From: DASYQV01 sp036005125
GTDB lineage: Bacteria > Acidobacteriota > Vicinamibacteria > Vicinamibacterales > UBA2999
Length of the DNA stretch: 64,000 nt
Direction of reading: 5' to 3'
NCBI GenBank assembly: GCA_036005125.1
Contig: DASYQV010000170.1
Coordinates: forward strand, 1-64,000
Shown: positions 23,022 to 31,847 of the stretch, one piece after another
Numbering within the stretch: position 1 is the first letter of the stretch
Layout: every line of letters starts with the position of its first letter
Notes under the pieces: model-generated
What the model saw: the letters and a program-made list of their open reading frames with translations, nothing else
The model's database searches: none
What the model was told of the DNA's origin: nothing
Made by a program: the position numbers and the translations under genes

Positions 23022-24806
23022 ATGCGTCTCCTCGCCGTGCTCGCGTTCGTCGCCGCGATATGGGCGCTCCTTGTCCGGCTGACTGGCGGCTTCGTCTTCT
23101 CGGTGGCCGGCGTACAGATCTCCTCGACCGATCCGATCCGCCCGCTCGTCGCAGCCCTCATTGCCATCGCTGCGTACGCCGTCCTGTCGGCCCTCGCGGG
23201 ACGGCATCCAGGTCTGTCGGCCTTGACGCGTCGCGTCGGTCCGCGCGGGCTTGCCGCCGTTCTCGCCCTCGGAAGCGTCGTCACCGCGCTGAGCCACGCC
23301 TCATGGACGGCAGGTGGAGCGGACGAGTACTCGTACGTGAGCCAGGCGGATTTGTGGTTGCAACGGAAGCTCACTGTGCCGATGCCGATCGCGACGGCTG
23401 TCCCCTGGCCGGATGGGCTCGCGACGTTCACGCCGCTCGGCTACGGGCGCCCGGCGGAGGGTGCCGCGATCGCACCGGTGACCGGCCCCGGGCTCCCGTT
23501 GATGATGGCCGCGCTGAAATCGGTGGCCGGTCACTGTGCGGCGTTCTGGATCGTGCCGCTGACGGCGGGCCTGCTCGTGTGGGCAACCTTCGCGTTGGGC
23601 CGCAAGGCGGGATCCGATGTCATCGCCTTGGGCGCGGCATGGCTCGTCGCCACGAGCCCGACGGTTCTCGCCATGGCGAAGTCGCCAATGAGCGACATCC
23701 CTGCGGCCGCGTTCTGGACCCAGGCAGCCGCGTGGGTTGTGGGCGCGTCGCTGCGGGCATCGATCGCGGCGGGTCTCGCGGCATCGATGGCGGTGCTCAT
23801 CAGGCCGAATCTTGCACCGCTGGCGGCGGTGATGGCTGTGTGGCTCTTGTGGCGCGACCGTTCACCTGCTCGCGCGGTCGCGTTCGTGTGCGGGGTACTG
23901 CCCGGCTGTCTTGCGGTGGCGTTGTTGAACAACGTTTTGTACGGCTCCCCGTTCTCGTCCGGGTACGGAGATCTGAACAGTCTGTTATCGGTGGCGCACA
24001 TCCCGGCCAATCTCGCTCGGTACGGCCGATGGCTGATCGAAACGCAGACGCCGCTGGCGGTTGCCGGGATGCTTGCGCTGGCCACGCCTACGCGCGTGGT
24101 CTGGCCGACGGACGACGCCCGACGCGCCGCCTTTCTGCTCGCGTCGATCACCGTTGTCGTCTGGGCCATGTACTGCGTCTACATCGCGTTCGACGCCTGG
24201 TGGTTTCTGCGTTTCCTCCTCCCATGCTGGGCGGCTATCAGCATCGGCACCGCTGCCCTGGTTGTCCGCCTCGGCGAATGGACAGGAGGGGGACAACGCG
24301 TGGCGGTTCTTGCCCTGATTGCGCTCGGACTCTACGCGGTCGTCACAGCGATTCGCCATGACGTGTTCCCCGCCGGCGAGGGCGATCGCCGGTACGCGAC
24401 CATCGCGAGCCTCGTCGAGCGCACGACCGAACCTTCCAGCGTCATCCTCACGTCGCAGCATTCGGGGTCGATCCGCTACTACGCAGGCCGCTTGACCCTT
24501 CGATTCGACCTGCTCGATCCGGCGTGGCTCGACCGGGCCATTGCATGGCTGGACCAGCAGGGACGACGTCCTTACATTCTCGTCGAGGACTGGGAGATGA
24601 AGCCGTTCGAAGAGCGCTTCGCGGAACGGAACGCGCTCGGGCGCCTCGCACTTGCGCCCGTGCTTGCCTACCGCGCATACCGCATTCCCGGCACGATCTA
24701 CTTGTTCGATCCGCGTCGCCCTGAAGGTCCGACCTTGGAACCGCCGCCCGTGCGGGATCCACGACCCCGGTGCGTGGCCCCGGCCGCCGAACCAGCGCCA
24801 CGCTGA
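23022..24806 (+). CDS. Polytopic membrane protein, GT-C/ArnT-like glycosyltransferase candidate
   Basis: 594 aa. About 12 hydrophobic segments from residue 3 to about 445, then a 150-residue soluble tail. First external loop has GGADEYSYVSQAD, where the acidic pair after the first helices resembles the DD/DE of PMT/ArnT-type (GT39/GT83) enzymes that use polyprenyl-phosphate sugars. Middle segment MSDIPAAAFWTQA and RPNLAPLA are also typical. Donor and acceptor unknown. Monocistronic, between repeats. Confidence 0.65.
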   Translation: MRLLAVLAFVAAIWALLVRLTGGFVFSVAGVQISSTDPIRPLVAALIAIAAYAVLSALAGRHPGLSALTRRVGPRGLAAVLALGSVVTALSHASWTAGGADEYSYVSQADLWLQRKLTVPMPIATAVPWPDGLATFTPLGYGRPAEGAAIAPVTGPGLPLMMAALKSVAGHCAAFWIVPLTAGLLVWATFALGRKAGSDVIALGAAWLVATSPTVLAMAKSPMSDIPAAAFWTQAAAWVVGASLRASIAAGLAASMAVLIRPNLAPLAAVMAVWLLWRDRSPARAVAFVCGVLPGCLAVALLNNVLYGSPFSSGYGDLNSLLSVAHIPANLARYGRWLIETQTPLAVAGMLALATPTRVVWPTDDARRAAFLLASITVVVWAMYCVYIAFDAWWFLRFLLPCWAAISIGTAALVVRLGEWTGGGQRVAVLALIALGLYAVVTAIRHDVFPAGEGDRRYATIASLVERTTEPSSVILTSQHSGSIRYYAGRLTLRFDLLDPAWLDRAIAWLDQQGRRPYILVEDWEMKPFEERFAERNALGRLALAPVLAYRAYRIPGTIYLFDPRRPEGPTLEPPPVRDPRPRCVAPAAEPAPR

Positions 24807-24880
24807 TTCTTGATTGGATTCATGATTCCAATCGCAAATCATGAATCATGAATCACGAATCATGAATCATGAATCGACGG
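24805..24880. repeat. GATTCAT/GAATCAT heptamer array, inverted
   Basis: Short left arm of GATTCTT/GATTCAT units (24805-24825) faces a longer arm of AATCATG/AATCACG units (about 24833-24876) at 7-bp spacing. Confidence 0.8.
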
Positions 24881-24945
24881 TCTGAGGTGCTACAGTATGC
24901 GGCTGCGTCGGGAGACGTTACTCGACGTGACTGGAGGAGAGAACG

Positions 24946-25638
24946 ATGCATCGCCAGCTTGCGTTCTGTTGTTTCCTGACCTGCGTAGTCGCCGTGCTGG
25001 GTGTCGTCGCCGCGCAGAATCAGGGGGCCGGTGCGGCGCCGCCGAATCCCAATGAGGTCCGCCTCGTCGGCAACCGCTTCGCGCCGCTCACATACCAGCA
25101 GATGACCCCCACGCAGAAGAAGATGTTCGAGAACCTGCTCTCGGGCGAGCGGCGCGGGGCCGGTGGTCCGTTCAACGTCCTGCTGCGGAGCCCGGAAATG
25201 GGCGACCTGGCACAGAAGTTCGGCGCCGCGATGCGCTTCCATTCGTCGATTCCGAAAAAGCTGAACGAGCTTGCGATCATCATCACGGCGCGCCACTGGA
25301 CCGCGCAGTATGAGTGGTATGCACACCGCCGCCTTGCTCGAGAGGCGGGTCTGAGCGACGCGATCATCGATGCGATCGCCGCCGGACAGCGGCCCACCGC
25401 GATGCAGCCGGACGAAGAGGCCGTGTACACCTTCTGCACCGAGTTGATCACCACCAAGCAGGTGAGCGACAGGACGTTTCAGGCGGCCAAAGACAAATTT
25501 GGTGAGCGTGGCGTCGTCGACCTCATTGGCGTCACCGGCTATTACGGCCTCGTGTCGATGCTGTTGAACACGGATCGCTATCCGCTGCCGGAGGGCGTGC
25601 AGCCCCCACTGAAACCACTCGGCCAGTCATCGAGATGA
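24946..25638 (+). CDS. Secreted carboxymuconolactone decarboxylase (AhpD-like fold) protein
   Basis: 230 aa with a signal peptide (QLAFCCFLTCVVAVLGVVAAQ). The mature domain has the CMD pattern: MRFHSSIPKKLNELAIIITARHW, YEWYAHRRLAREAGLSDAII, and VDLIGVTGYYGLVSMLLN. The CxxC of AhpD is absent, so a peroxidase-type role is unlikely; the position is taken by residues around YEWYAH. Strong ribosome site GGAGGAGAG before the ATG. Function in the periplasm unknown. Confidence 0.82.
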   Translation: MHRQLAFCCFLTCVVAVLGVVAAQNQGAGAAPPNPNEVRLVGNRFAPLTYQQMTPTQKKMFENLLSGERRGAGGPFNVLLRSPEMGDLAQKFGAAMRFHSSIPKKLNELAIIITARHWTAQYEWYAHRRLAREAGLSDAIIDAIAAGQRPTAMQPDEEAVYTFCTELITTKQVSDRTFQAAKDKFGERGVVDLIGVTGYYGLVSMLLNTDRYPLPEGVQPPLKPLGQSSR

Positions 25639-25651
25639 ATTGACCTGATTC

Positions 25652-25768
25652 ACGGGCGATTCTTGATTCTTGATTCTTGATTCATGATTGACCCGCCAAC
25701 CAAATCAGGAATCAGGAATCAGGAATCAGGAATCAGGAATCAGGAATCGGGAATCAGGAATCAGGAAT
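25652..25768. repeat. AATCAGG heptamer array with short inverted arm
   Basis: Left arm of GATTCTT units at 25660-25690; right arm of at least nine near-identical AATCAGG units (25705-25768). The array runs to the stop codon of the next minus-strand gene. Confidence 0.9.
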
Positions 25769-26541
25769 CACTTGTCGATCACGATCTTCTTCCTCGCCGT
25801 CACGCGCAGGATCTCCGGCACGTTGCGATCGGTCGAGAGCATCCGGAGGTCCTTGTCGTTGAGGCGCGGCAGGAGGTTCATCGAGAGCGCGACCGGTGTC
25901 TTCGGATTCTTCGTCAGCGCGAGCATCACCGGGTAGTTCTTCACCCAGGCGCGCGTGTGGCCGATGATCCGCAGGATCTCGTCGGAGACGTTCGCCATCT
26001 TCGCGATCGACTCCACCTCGGTTTCCGTCAGCTTGGGGCTGCTCAGCACGGCCACCGCGACGATCTTGTTCGGGTCGCGGATCAGGATTGCGCGCTCCTC
26101 GCGCGTGCCTTTCATGGCGAGCGAGATCCGCTGTGCCACCGATAGCGCCGCAATCTTCAGCATCGCGGTCTGCTGATCCTCCGACCCCTGCTCCACCGGC
26201 GCTGCCTCGGCGGCCGGCTCCGGTGTGGTATCGATCAGTGGCTGATCCGTCTCGCCGGACGGAAGCGCGGCGGGTTCAATGCCCCGTGCTGCGAAGAAGG
26301 CGCGGATCTCGGCGGATGCATCGGCGCGCGCGAGGAAGGCGGCAAGCGACTCGCGAGGGACAGCCGCGAGCGTTGCCTCAGCCGCGCGCGCAATCTCAGG
26401 GTCGGAGTCGCTCACGAGCAACGTCAACAGCCCGAGCTGCTCGTGCGCCCGCGGGGCGAGCGCCCCGCGCGCCGCAAGCAGCCGGATGTCGTGCGCGACC
26501 TCGCCTCGCCGAAAAAAATCCAGAAGCGGCGTCGAAGTCAT
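25768..26541 (-). CDS. Helical-repeat (HEAT/LRV-like) protein of unknown function
   Basis: 257 aa, no signal or membrane segment. Residues 1-90 and 125-255 are helical and repeat-like: DSDPEIARAAEATLAAVP, IRDPNKIVAVAVLSSPKL, VSDEILRIIGHTRAWVKNY, NPKTPVALSMNLLPRL. These resemble HEAT or DUF2336-type alpha-solenoids used for protein binding. A Pro/Ala/Glu linker separates the two halves. Downstream of the rodZ-like gene across a repeat; partner not apparent. Confidence 0.65.
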   Translation of the reverse strand: MTSTPLLDFFRRGEVAHDIRLLAARGALAPRAHEQLGLLTLLVSDSDPEIARAAEATLAAVPRESLAAFLARADASAEIRAFFAARGIEPAALPSGETDQPLIDTTPEPAAEAAPVEQGSEDQQTAMLKIAALSVAQRISLAMKGTREERAILIRDPNKIVAVAVLSSPKLTETEVESIAKMANVSDEILRIIGHTRAWVKNYPVMLALTKNPKTPVALSMNLLPRLNDKDLRMLSTDRNVPEILRVTARKKIVIDK

Positions 26542-26545
26542 CGCC

Positions 26546-26632
26546 TGATTCGTGATTTGTGATTCATGACTCGTGATTGGCGCTCGGTACGAGGCTCGGG
26601 ATCCGGAATCGCGAACCGCGAATCACGAATCG
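26546..26632. repeat. GATTCGT/AATCGCG heptamer array, inverted
   Basis: GATTCGT, GATTTGT, GATTCAT and GACTCGT units (26548-26578) face AATCGCG, AACCGCG and AATCACG units (26603-26630). Confidence 0.75.
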
Positions 26633-26634
26633 AC

Positions 26635-27432
26635 CTACTGAGACGCCAGGAAGGAACCGTAGTTCTGTCGGCCGATTTGCACGGTCCGTGCCTCGCCGGC
26701 CGCACCGAGCGACACGGCCGGCTGCCCGTTGATGGTCAGCTGCACTGCGCGGGCATCGCTCATCCCGAGCGTCATCTCGCGCTGTGCCTGGAAGACCAGA
26801 CGTTCACCCGCCGCAAACCCGCGCGACTCGCGGCGCGTGCCGTCAATCGTCACCTCCAGCGTGACGGGAGCGGTCGCCAGAATCTCGAATGAGAGCGGGA
26901 CCACGGCCTCGCCGCCGGGAGGTGCCGGCGCGCCCGGCGCTGACGGGGATGGCTCAGAGGCGGTCGACGTCGCGGCGGCGCCGCTCTCCGCACGCGTGGC
27001 GGCGGCACCGGCCGGCGGGCGCGCCGGCGGTTCCGACAGCGTCAGATAGAGAATGACGATGGCGAGCGGTACGGCGGCCGAGATGAGCTTGAGGGCGGTT
27101 TGAGCGCTCTGGCGATCGCTCTCGATGGCCTCGTGATCTTCCTGAGGCACGTGTGGACTGCCGGCCGTGACCGAATCGTGCGGAAACTGCGTGAGGAAAT
27201 CGCGCACGGTGTCTTCGGGATCGAGGCCCACTTCGATGGCATACGAGCGGACGAACGCACGGCTGAAAATACCGCCCGGCAGGCGTGAGATATCGTTGCG
27301 CTCGAGCGCCTCGAGCGCGGCAACCGAGATCTTGGTGGCCGTCGCGATCTGACGCAGCGAGACACCACGCGCCTCGCGCGCCCGCTTCATCTTCGTGCCG
27401 AAATCGACCACGCGATGTTCAGCCATCAGCAT
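26635..27432 (-). CDS. rodZ: RodZ-like helix-turn-helix membrane protein
   Basis: 265 aa. N-terminal HTH (KMKRAREARGVSLRQIA, followed by ISVAALEALERND and LPGGIFSRAFVRSYA) is the cytoplasmic RodZ domain that binds MreB. One membrane helix at about 115-135 (LISAAVPLAIVILYLTL), a Pro/Ala linker, and a C-terminal DUF4115 beta domain (VTLEVTIDGT to EARTVQIG). A second ATG two codons in is possible. Role: cell-shape scaffold. No mre genes in the window. Confidence 0.82.
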   Translation of the reverse strand: MLMAEHRVVDFGTKMKRAREARGVSLRQIATATKISVAALEALERNDISRLPGGIFSRAFVRSYAIEVGLDPEDTVRDFLTQFPHDSVTAGSPHVPQEDHEAIESDRQSAQTALKLISAAVPLAIVILYLTLSEPPARPPAGAAATRAESGAAATSTASEPSPSAPGAPAPPGGEAVVPLSFEILATAPVTLEVTIDGTRRESRGFAAGERLVFQAQREMTLGMSDARAVQLTINGQPAVSLGAAGEARTVQIGRQNYGSFLASQ

Positions 27433-27445
27433 CCGGGCCCTGTTA

Positions 27446-27586
27446 GGCCGTTATGCGGCCTCCAACGAGTGGTTTGTCCCCCTGTCCGACCGCATAACGG
27501 ACCAGGCGCGCGGAGCGCGCCAAAGAGACGCTGTCGAACCAGGCAAGGGCGCTACCAGAGTATAAGACAGCGCCCTTGACTGGTTA
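27446..27586. repeat. Composite palindromic element (modules A-B-C-C')
   Basis: Module A: GGCCGTTATGCGG at 27446-27458 with CCGCATAACGG near 27490-27500. Module B: GGCGCGC-GGA-GCGCGCC, 27505-27521. Spacer CAAAGAGACGCTGTCG. Module C: AACCAGGCAAGGGCGC (27537-27552) with GCGCCCTTGACTGGTT (27571-27586, one mismatch). No D module. The last three bases, TTA, are the thiE stop codon read on the minus strand. Confidence 0.88.
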
Positions 27587-28240
27587 GGGAACGCTCAAAG
27601 GTGTGTCAAACGCCCGCGAGGCCTGCCGCACGATAACTTGCAGCCGGAAAAGTGAATCCGGACCGGTCGTGGCAAAGAGTCCGATGGCGGCAAATCCTGC
27701 TGCCCCGGCCGCGGCGATCCCGCTCAGTCGCTCGAGCGTCACACCGCCGATGGCCAGCACAGGCACCGGCACCGCATCAACCGTCGCACGAAGGGAGTGC
27801 AGGCCAACCGCAGCCGCACCCGGCTTGGAAGAGGTCGGAAATACGGTGCCGAAGATCAGGTAATCAACTCCGCCATCAGCCGCCACGCGTGCCGCCTCAT
27901 CAGCGTCGTGTACCGAGCGGCCGACGAGGAAGCCCGACGGCACGAGTCGTCTCAGGCGCGCCGGCGGCACGCCGTTCGCGGGGAGATGCACGCCGTGCGC
28001 CCCCGCGGCCAACGCAACATCGACGCGATCGTTGACGAGCACGCGCGTCGCGGTCCCACGCGCTGCCTCGACACATCGCCCAACGAGGTTCAGCAGGTCG
28101 CGCGTCGCGAGATCGCGCTCCCTCACCTGAACCAGGTGAACACCGGCCGCGGCGGCCGAGCCCACCTGCCGGACGAGTTCCTCCTCCGGTTCACGTGCGA
28201 ACCGCGTGCGGTCGGTGACGAGGCAGATCACAGGGCGCAA
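27584..28240 (-). CDS. thiE: Thiamine-phosphate synthase (ThiE/TenI fold)
   Basis: 218 aa. Joins HMP-PP and thiazole phosphate in thiamine synthesis. TIM-barrel motifs: VHLVQVRERDL, RVLVNDRVDVALAAGAHGVHL, GRSVHDADEA, LIFGTVFPTSSKPGA, LAIGGVT. All are in the expected order. The stop codon lies in the palindromic element. No other thi genes nearby, and no TPP riboswitch seen upstream; a TenI-type isomerase cannot be fully excluded. Confidence 0.88.
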   Translation of the reverse strand: MRPVICLVTDRTRFAREPEEELVRQVGSAAAAGVHLVQVRERDLATRDLLNLVGRCVEAARGTATRVLVNDRVDVALAAGAHGVHLPANGVPPARLRRLVPSGFLVGRSVHDADEAARVAADGGVDYLIFGTVFPTSSKPGAAAVGLHSLRATVDAVPVPVLAIGGVTLERLSGIAAAGAAGFAAIGLFATTGPDSLFRLQVIVRQASRAFDTPLSVP

Positions 28241-28243
28241 GAT

Positions 28244-28300
28244 GCGGGCTCCGGGCCCCAGGCTTCAGACTCCAGGGCTCCCACCCGAGCCAGCAGTCCG
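28244..28300. repeat. GGCTCCG/GGCTTCA heptamer run
   Basis: GGGCTCC-GGGCCCC-AGGCTTC-AGACTCC-AGGGCTC is a 7-bp periodic run in the gap between thiE and the small membrane gene. A similar run occurs at 41.58 kb. Confidence 0.65.
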
Positions 28301-28309
28301 AATCCCGGT

Positions 28310-28585
28310 TTAATCCTTCGGCGTGATTTGCGAAGCACTGAACGGCGACGGTGGTCGATCCACGTGCCGCGATGCCAGCACCGAAACCAGCTCGGCAAGC
28401 CCGACGCAGACGTTGACCAGGCCCAGGCCTGAAACTGCGCCCCGAACGAAGTTGTTCCTGATCACGCCCTGCACGAGCGGCATGGCCTGGGCGAAGTAGT
28501 TCCGTTCCCAGAATGCCGACCACGGCACGACGATGAGCAGGAAACCGACCTCGAGGAAGAAGGCGACGAGGATGAGCCGCTTCAC
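28310..28585 (-). CDS. Small two-helix membrane protein, unknown
   Basis: 91 aa. Helices at about residues 3-23 (LILVAFFLEVGFLLIVV) and 48-70 (RGAVSGLGLVNVCVGLAELV), with FWERNYFAQAMP between. Conserved-looking hypothetical, no family recognised. It begins 6 nt after the stop of the TPR gene, so they are likely co-transcribed. Confidence 0.65.
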   Translation of the reverse strand: MKRLILVAFFLEVGFLLIVVPWSAFWERNYFAQAMPLVQGVIRNNFVRGAVSGLGLVNVCVGLAELVSVLASRHVDRPPSPFSASQITPKD

Positions 28586-28591
28586 GTGGCC

Positions 28592-30670
28592 TCACCCCTC
28601 CGTCGGCAGTCGCGAGAGCCGCTCAATTCGGGATGCCACATCACGGTACTGCCCGGCATCGGCCTGGAGCTCCAGCAAGACCGCGAGCGCCCGCGCGCCC
28701 TCGCCCGACCGCTGGAGCGTGTCCGCGAGGTCGTACATCAACGCGTGTGCCTCGTCGAGGCTCGGCGCGGGCGCCTCGGCGGCGCGCTCCATCCAGTCGA
28801 CGCCGCGGCCGAGCTCACCGTTCCGCGCGTACAGGCGCCCAAGCTCGGCAGATGCCTGGAAACGCATGAGAGGCGAGCGCGCCGCCACCTGAAGCGCGTC
28901 GATCGCCTCGGCGATGCGACCGTGACGCGCGTACTCGAGGCCGCCGGCGTACGCCTTCTCGGCATCCGTCGCCCGTCCCTCGCTGGCTGCCTTCGCTCGC
29001 AGGTCCTCGAAGACGCGCTCGAGATCCGGCGGCGGACCGACGGGTTCCGTCGTCGCCCCGCTCGTTTCCGCACTCAGACTGTCGAGGGCGGGCATCAGAT
29101 CGGTCGAGTCGGGCACGCTCGACGGCGCCCTGCTGAGCTCGGCAAGCGCTTCGTTCAAATCAATCTCGGCCTCATCGAGCACGATTGCGCCGTCGGTGTC
29201 TGTCAGGACCGGCGTGTCGGTGGCCGCGTCATCGGATGGACCTGGACGATCGAGCCGACCTGCGGGGGTGGTGAACGGATTGTCGCCGCTCAAACGCTCG
29301 ACGATGACCGCATCCGGATCGAGCACGCCGAGCAGGAGCAGCGCGCGACGGAACCGGTCGACGTTCGCCGCAACCCACGGTTCGCGTGCGACGAGATCTT
29401 CGGCAATCACCCTCGCCTCTGCGCCGAGTCCAGCCGCCAGGTAGGCATCGGCCAGTTGCGTCTGGGCCCTGTGCATTGTCGAGTCGAGCCCGCCGTCGAC
29501 GCAGATTTCGACGAGCTTCAACAGCGCAGGGATGTGAGTTGGCGCGTGAGACACGAACTCATCGAGCGCTGCCGCGGCCGCGGCCCAGTCCGCTTCGAGG
29601 AGCGCCGCATCGGCGGCTATCTCCACCGACGCGAACGCCGCATCCACGTGCTTCTGCTCAGCAAGGTCGCGGGCCAGCGCCACCAGATTCTGGCGCCGGT
29701 CGGGATGCCGGGTCAGCAACCGCGTCAGCGCGGAGCGTCCCTGGTCGATTCGGCCGGTTTCGAGCTCGACGCGCGCAAGGGTCAACAGCAGTTCCGGATC
29801 GTCGCCAACGGCATCCGGGCTCAGGAACGTGCGGGCATGCTGCGGAAACCCCTCGGCAAGACACTCGCGCGCGAGCCGCGCCCGTAACGCGAGATCCTGT
29901 GGATCGAGCTGGGCCGCTTCGGTGAGCACTTCCAGCGCCTCCCGGCGTCGCCCCTGCTGCTCGAGCGCCTGTGCCACCTCCTGCAGTTCCCCAGAAGTCC
30001 GGGCGACAGCCCTCGCCTGACCGATCTCTCCCTGGCACAGGAGCCCGCGGAGCAGCCGGCTGCGCAAGTCCCTGCGGTCCGGATCGAGACGCACCGCCTC
30101 GGCAAGCGCGGCGAGCGCATCGCCCCCGCGCTTCTGGTTGTCGAATGCCGCTGCCGCATCCTCGAGCAATGCACTGGCCCGTGACGTGTCGCCGAGGTGC
30201 ACCGCCGCGCGCGCTGCGACCATCTTGCACTGGGCGTCGGCAGGGTCGATCTCGCCGACCCGCACAATCATCTCCGCGGCTCCCCGTTGATCGCCGCGCG
30301 TGCGACGGAGCTCGGCGGCCTGCCGCAGGTAGGCCTTGGCGTCGACGAGCACGCCCTGCCGGGCCGCCAGGTCGGCGAGCCGCAGCATCGAATGCTCGTC
30401 GTCGGTGATCTTGAGAATCTTCTTGTAGAGGGCCGCGGCCTTCGAAAAGAACCCTTGCTCGAACAGATGGTCCGCCACGCTCGTGAAGCGCGCGACTGAC
30501 TGTTCGAACTGCCCTGCGCGGAGATAGAGATCGCCGAGGGTATTCACCGAGCCCCAATCATGTGGCTGATCCGTGATGAGCTGGACGTACTCCGCGATGG
30601 CTCCGTCGAGCTTTCCCTGGCGAAGCAGCTTCTCCGCCCGTCTCAGCGTCTCGTCGCGGTCAACAGGCAC
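28592..30670 (-). CDS. Large tetratricopeptide-repeat protein
   Basis: 692 aa from the GTG at 30670; a further upstream ATG would translate a 7-bp repeat array. N-terminal TPRs include AEKLLRQGKLDGAIAEY, GDLYLRAGQFEQSVARF and FSKAAALYKKILKI. TPR-like repeats continue to about residue 480. A low-complexity acidic stretch follows (about 500-560), then a final TPR block (AYAGGLEYARHGRIAEAIDAL). No signal peptide. Probably a cytoplasmic scaffold; partners unknown. Confidence 0.78.
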   Translation of the reverse strand: MPVDRDETLRRAEKLLRQGKLDGAIAEYVQLITDQPHDWGSVNTLGDLYLRAGQFEQSVARFTSVADHLFEQGFFSKAAALYKKILKITDDEHSMLRLADLAARQGVLVDAKAYLRQAAELRRTRGDQRGAAEMIVRVGEIDPADAQCKMVAARAAVHLGDTSRASALLEDAAAAFDNQKRGGDALAALAEAVRLDPDRRDLRSRLLRGLLCQGEIGQARAVARTSGELQEVAQALEQQGRRREALEVLTEAAQLDPQDLALRARLARECLAEGFPQHARTFLSPDAVGDDPELLLTLARVELETGRIDQGRSALTRLLTRHPDRRQNLVALARDLAEQKHVDAAFASVEIAADAALLEADWAAAAAALDEFVSHAPTHIPALLKLVEICVDGGLDSTMHRAQTQLADAYLAAGLGAEARVIAEDLVAREPWVAANVDRFRRALLLLGVLDPDAVIVERLSGDNPFTTPAGRLDRPGPSDDAATDTPVLTDTDGAIVLDEAEIDLNEALAELSRAPSSVPDSTDLMPALDSLSAETSGATTEPVGPPPDLERVFEDLRAKAASEGRATDAEKAYAGGLEYARHGRIAEAIDALQVAARSPLMRFQASAELGRLYARNGELGRGVDWMERAAEAPAPSLDEAHALMYDLADTLQRSGEGARALAVLLELQADAGQYRDVASRIERLSRLPTEG

Positions 30671-30671
30671 C

Positions 30672-30772
30672 TTATCAATTTGCGATTTGCGATTTGTGAT
30701 CTGTGATTTGATTGCTGATTTCTGATTTGAATCGCTGGCATCAATCACAAACCGCAAATCACCAATCAAAAA
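30672..30772. repeat. GATTTGC/AAATCAC heptamer array, inverted
   Basis: GCGATTT-GCGATTT-GTGATCT-GTGATTT units (30684-30720) face AATCACA-AACCGCA-AATCACC-AATC units (30742-30770). Lies between rnhB and the TPR gene. Confidence 0.82.
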
Positions 30773-30776
30773 TGTT

Positions 30777-31400
30777 CTAGTCCATTGTATCGAACAGAGA
30801 TGGAGGCCGGAACGAGCGGCGGTGGAGCGGCGAGTAACCGTAGCGGGCGACGGCGGCGAGGTGATCGGCGGTTGCGTAACCCTTGTGGTGATCGTATCCG
30901 TATCGCGGATCGGCGGCGTGGTGCCCCATCATCTCGCGATCGCGCGTCACCTTGGCGACGATGGAGGCGGCCGCAATGGCCGTGCAACGTCGATCGCCGT
31001 GGAGCACGCCCCGCTGAGCGACATAGAGATTTGGAATCCGGAACGCGTCAACGAGCACCAGGTCGGGCAGCGGCGCGATTGCGAGGACCGCGCGGCGCAT
31101 CGCCTCGAGCGATGCGCGATGAATGTTCAGCTCGTCGATTTCGGCGGGGTCGGCCGCAGCGACAGACCACGCCAGCGCCTTCCTGGTGATGACCTGGTAG
31201 AGCCGCTCACGCTCGGCGGCCGTGATCATCTTCGAATCACAGACGCGCGGGATGTACCGATCCGGATCCAGGATCACCGCGGCCGCCACCACCGGACCCG
31301 CAAGGCAGCCACGTCCGACCTCATCGCATCCGGCGACACGGTAGAACCCCCATCGCCGGACGGCGTTTTCGAGGGTTCGCATGGCTCGGATTCGGGGCAT
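30777..31400 (-). CDS. rnhB: Ribonuclease HII
   Basis: 207 aa. Cleaves RNA in RNA-DNA hybrids and single ribonucleotides. Motifs: GCDEVGRGCLAGPVVAAAV (Asp-Glu of the active site), CDSKMITAAERERLY, LVLVDAF (third Asp) and IAAASIVAKVTRDREM (fourth acidic residue in TRDREM), then YGYDHHKGYAT. A second in-frame ATG six codons in may be the real start. Last gene of the rpsP-khpA-rimM-trmD-rplS-rnhB block. Confidence 0.92.
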   Translation of the reverse strand: MPRIRAMRTLENAVRRWGFYRVAGCDEVGRGCLAGPVVAAAVILDPDRYIPRVCDSKMITAAERERLYQVITRKALAWSVAAADPAEIDELNIHRASLEAMRRAVLAIAPLPDLVLVDAFRIPNLYVAQRGVLHGDRRCTAIAAASIVAKVTRDREMMGHHAADPRYGYDHHKGYATADHLAAVARYGYSPLHRRSFRPPSLFDTMD

Positions 31401-31408
31401 CTTCGCTG

Positions 31409-31498
31409 ACCCTCAAGGTCAAAGGTCAAAAGTCAAAGGGCAAAGGTAAGGTCAAGACCTGACTTTTGACCTTTGCCCCTTTGACCTTTGACCTTGCG
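31409..31498. repeat. GGTCAAA heptamer array, inverted
   Basis: GGTCAAA and GGGCAAA units (31417-31455) face TTTTGAC, TTTGCCC and TTTGACC units (31463-31496). Between rplS and rnhB. Confidence 0.85.
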
Positions 31499-31502
31499 CG
31501 CG

Positions 31503-31847
31503 TTATGCGCGCTTGGTCTCTTTCATACGCGCAGCTTTGCCCTTCAGGTTGCGCAGGAAGTACAGCTTCGCGCGGCGGACGCGCGCGGATCGCACGACGT
31601 CGACCTTGGCGATCGTCGGGGAATGCAGCGGGAAGATCCGTTCGACGCCCTGGCCGAACGAAACCTTCCGGACCGTGAACGACGCCCGGGCGCCGCCTCG
31701 ATGCATCCCGATCACGATGCCCTCGAAGATCTGGATGCGCTCCTTGTCGCCTTCGCGCACCTTGACGTGGACGCGGACGGTATCTCCCGACTTCATGTTC
31801 GGCCGATCGGTCATCTGCGACTTCTCGACCAGCTCAATCGCGCTCAT
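31503..31847 (-). CDS. rplS: 50S ribosomal protein L19
   Basis: 114 aa. Motifs PNMKSGDTVRVHVKV, QIFEGIVIGMHRGGARASF, GQGVERIFPLHSPTI and the C-terminal RAKLYFLRNLKGKAARM are diagnostic. Overlaps the trmD stop by ATGA, so it is translationally coupled. Confidence 0.97.
   Translation of the reverse strand: MSAIELVEKSQMTDRPNMKSGDTVRVHVKVREGDKERIQIFEGIVIGMHRGGARASFTVRKVSFGQGVERIFPLHSPTIAKVDVVRSARVRRAKLYFLRNLKGKAARMKETKRA

Noticed and set aside
25700..25768. AATCAGG array as a CRISPR
   Set aside because: Units are 7 bp and contiguous, with no unique spacers and no cas genes.
28586..29887. Plus-strand frame over the TPR gene
   Set aside because: Antisense shadow of a high-GC repeat protein.
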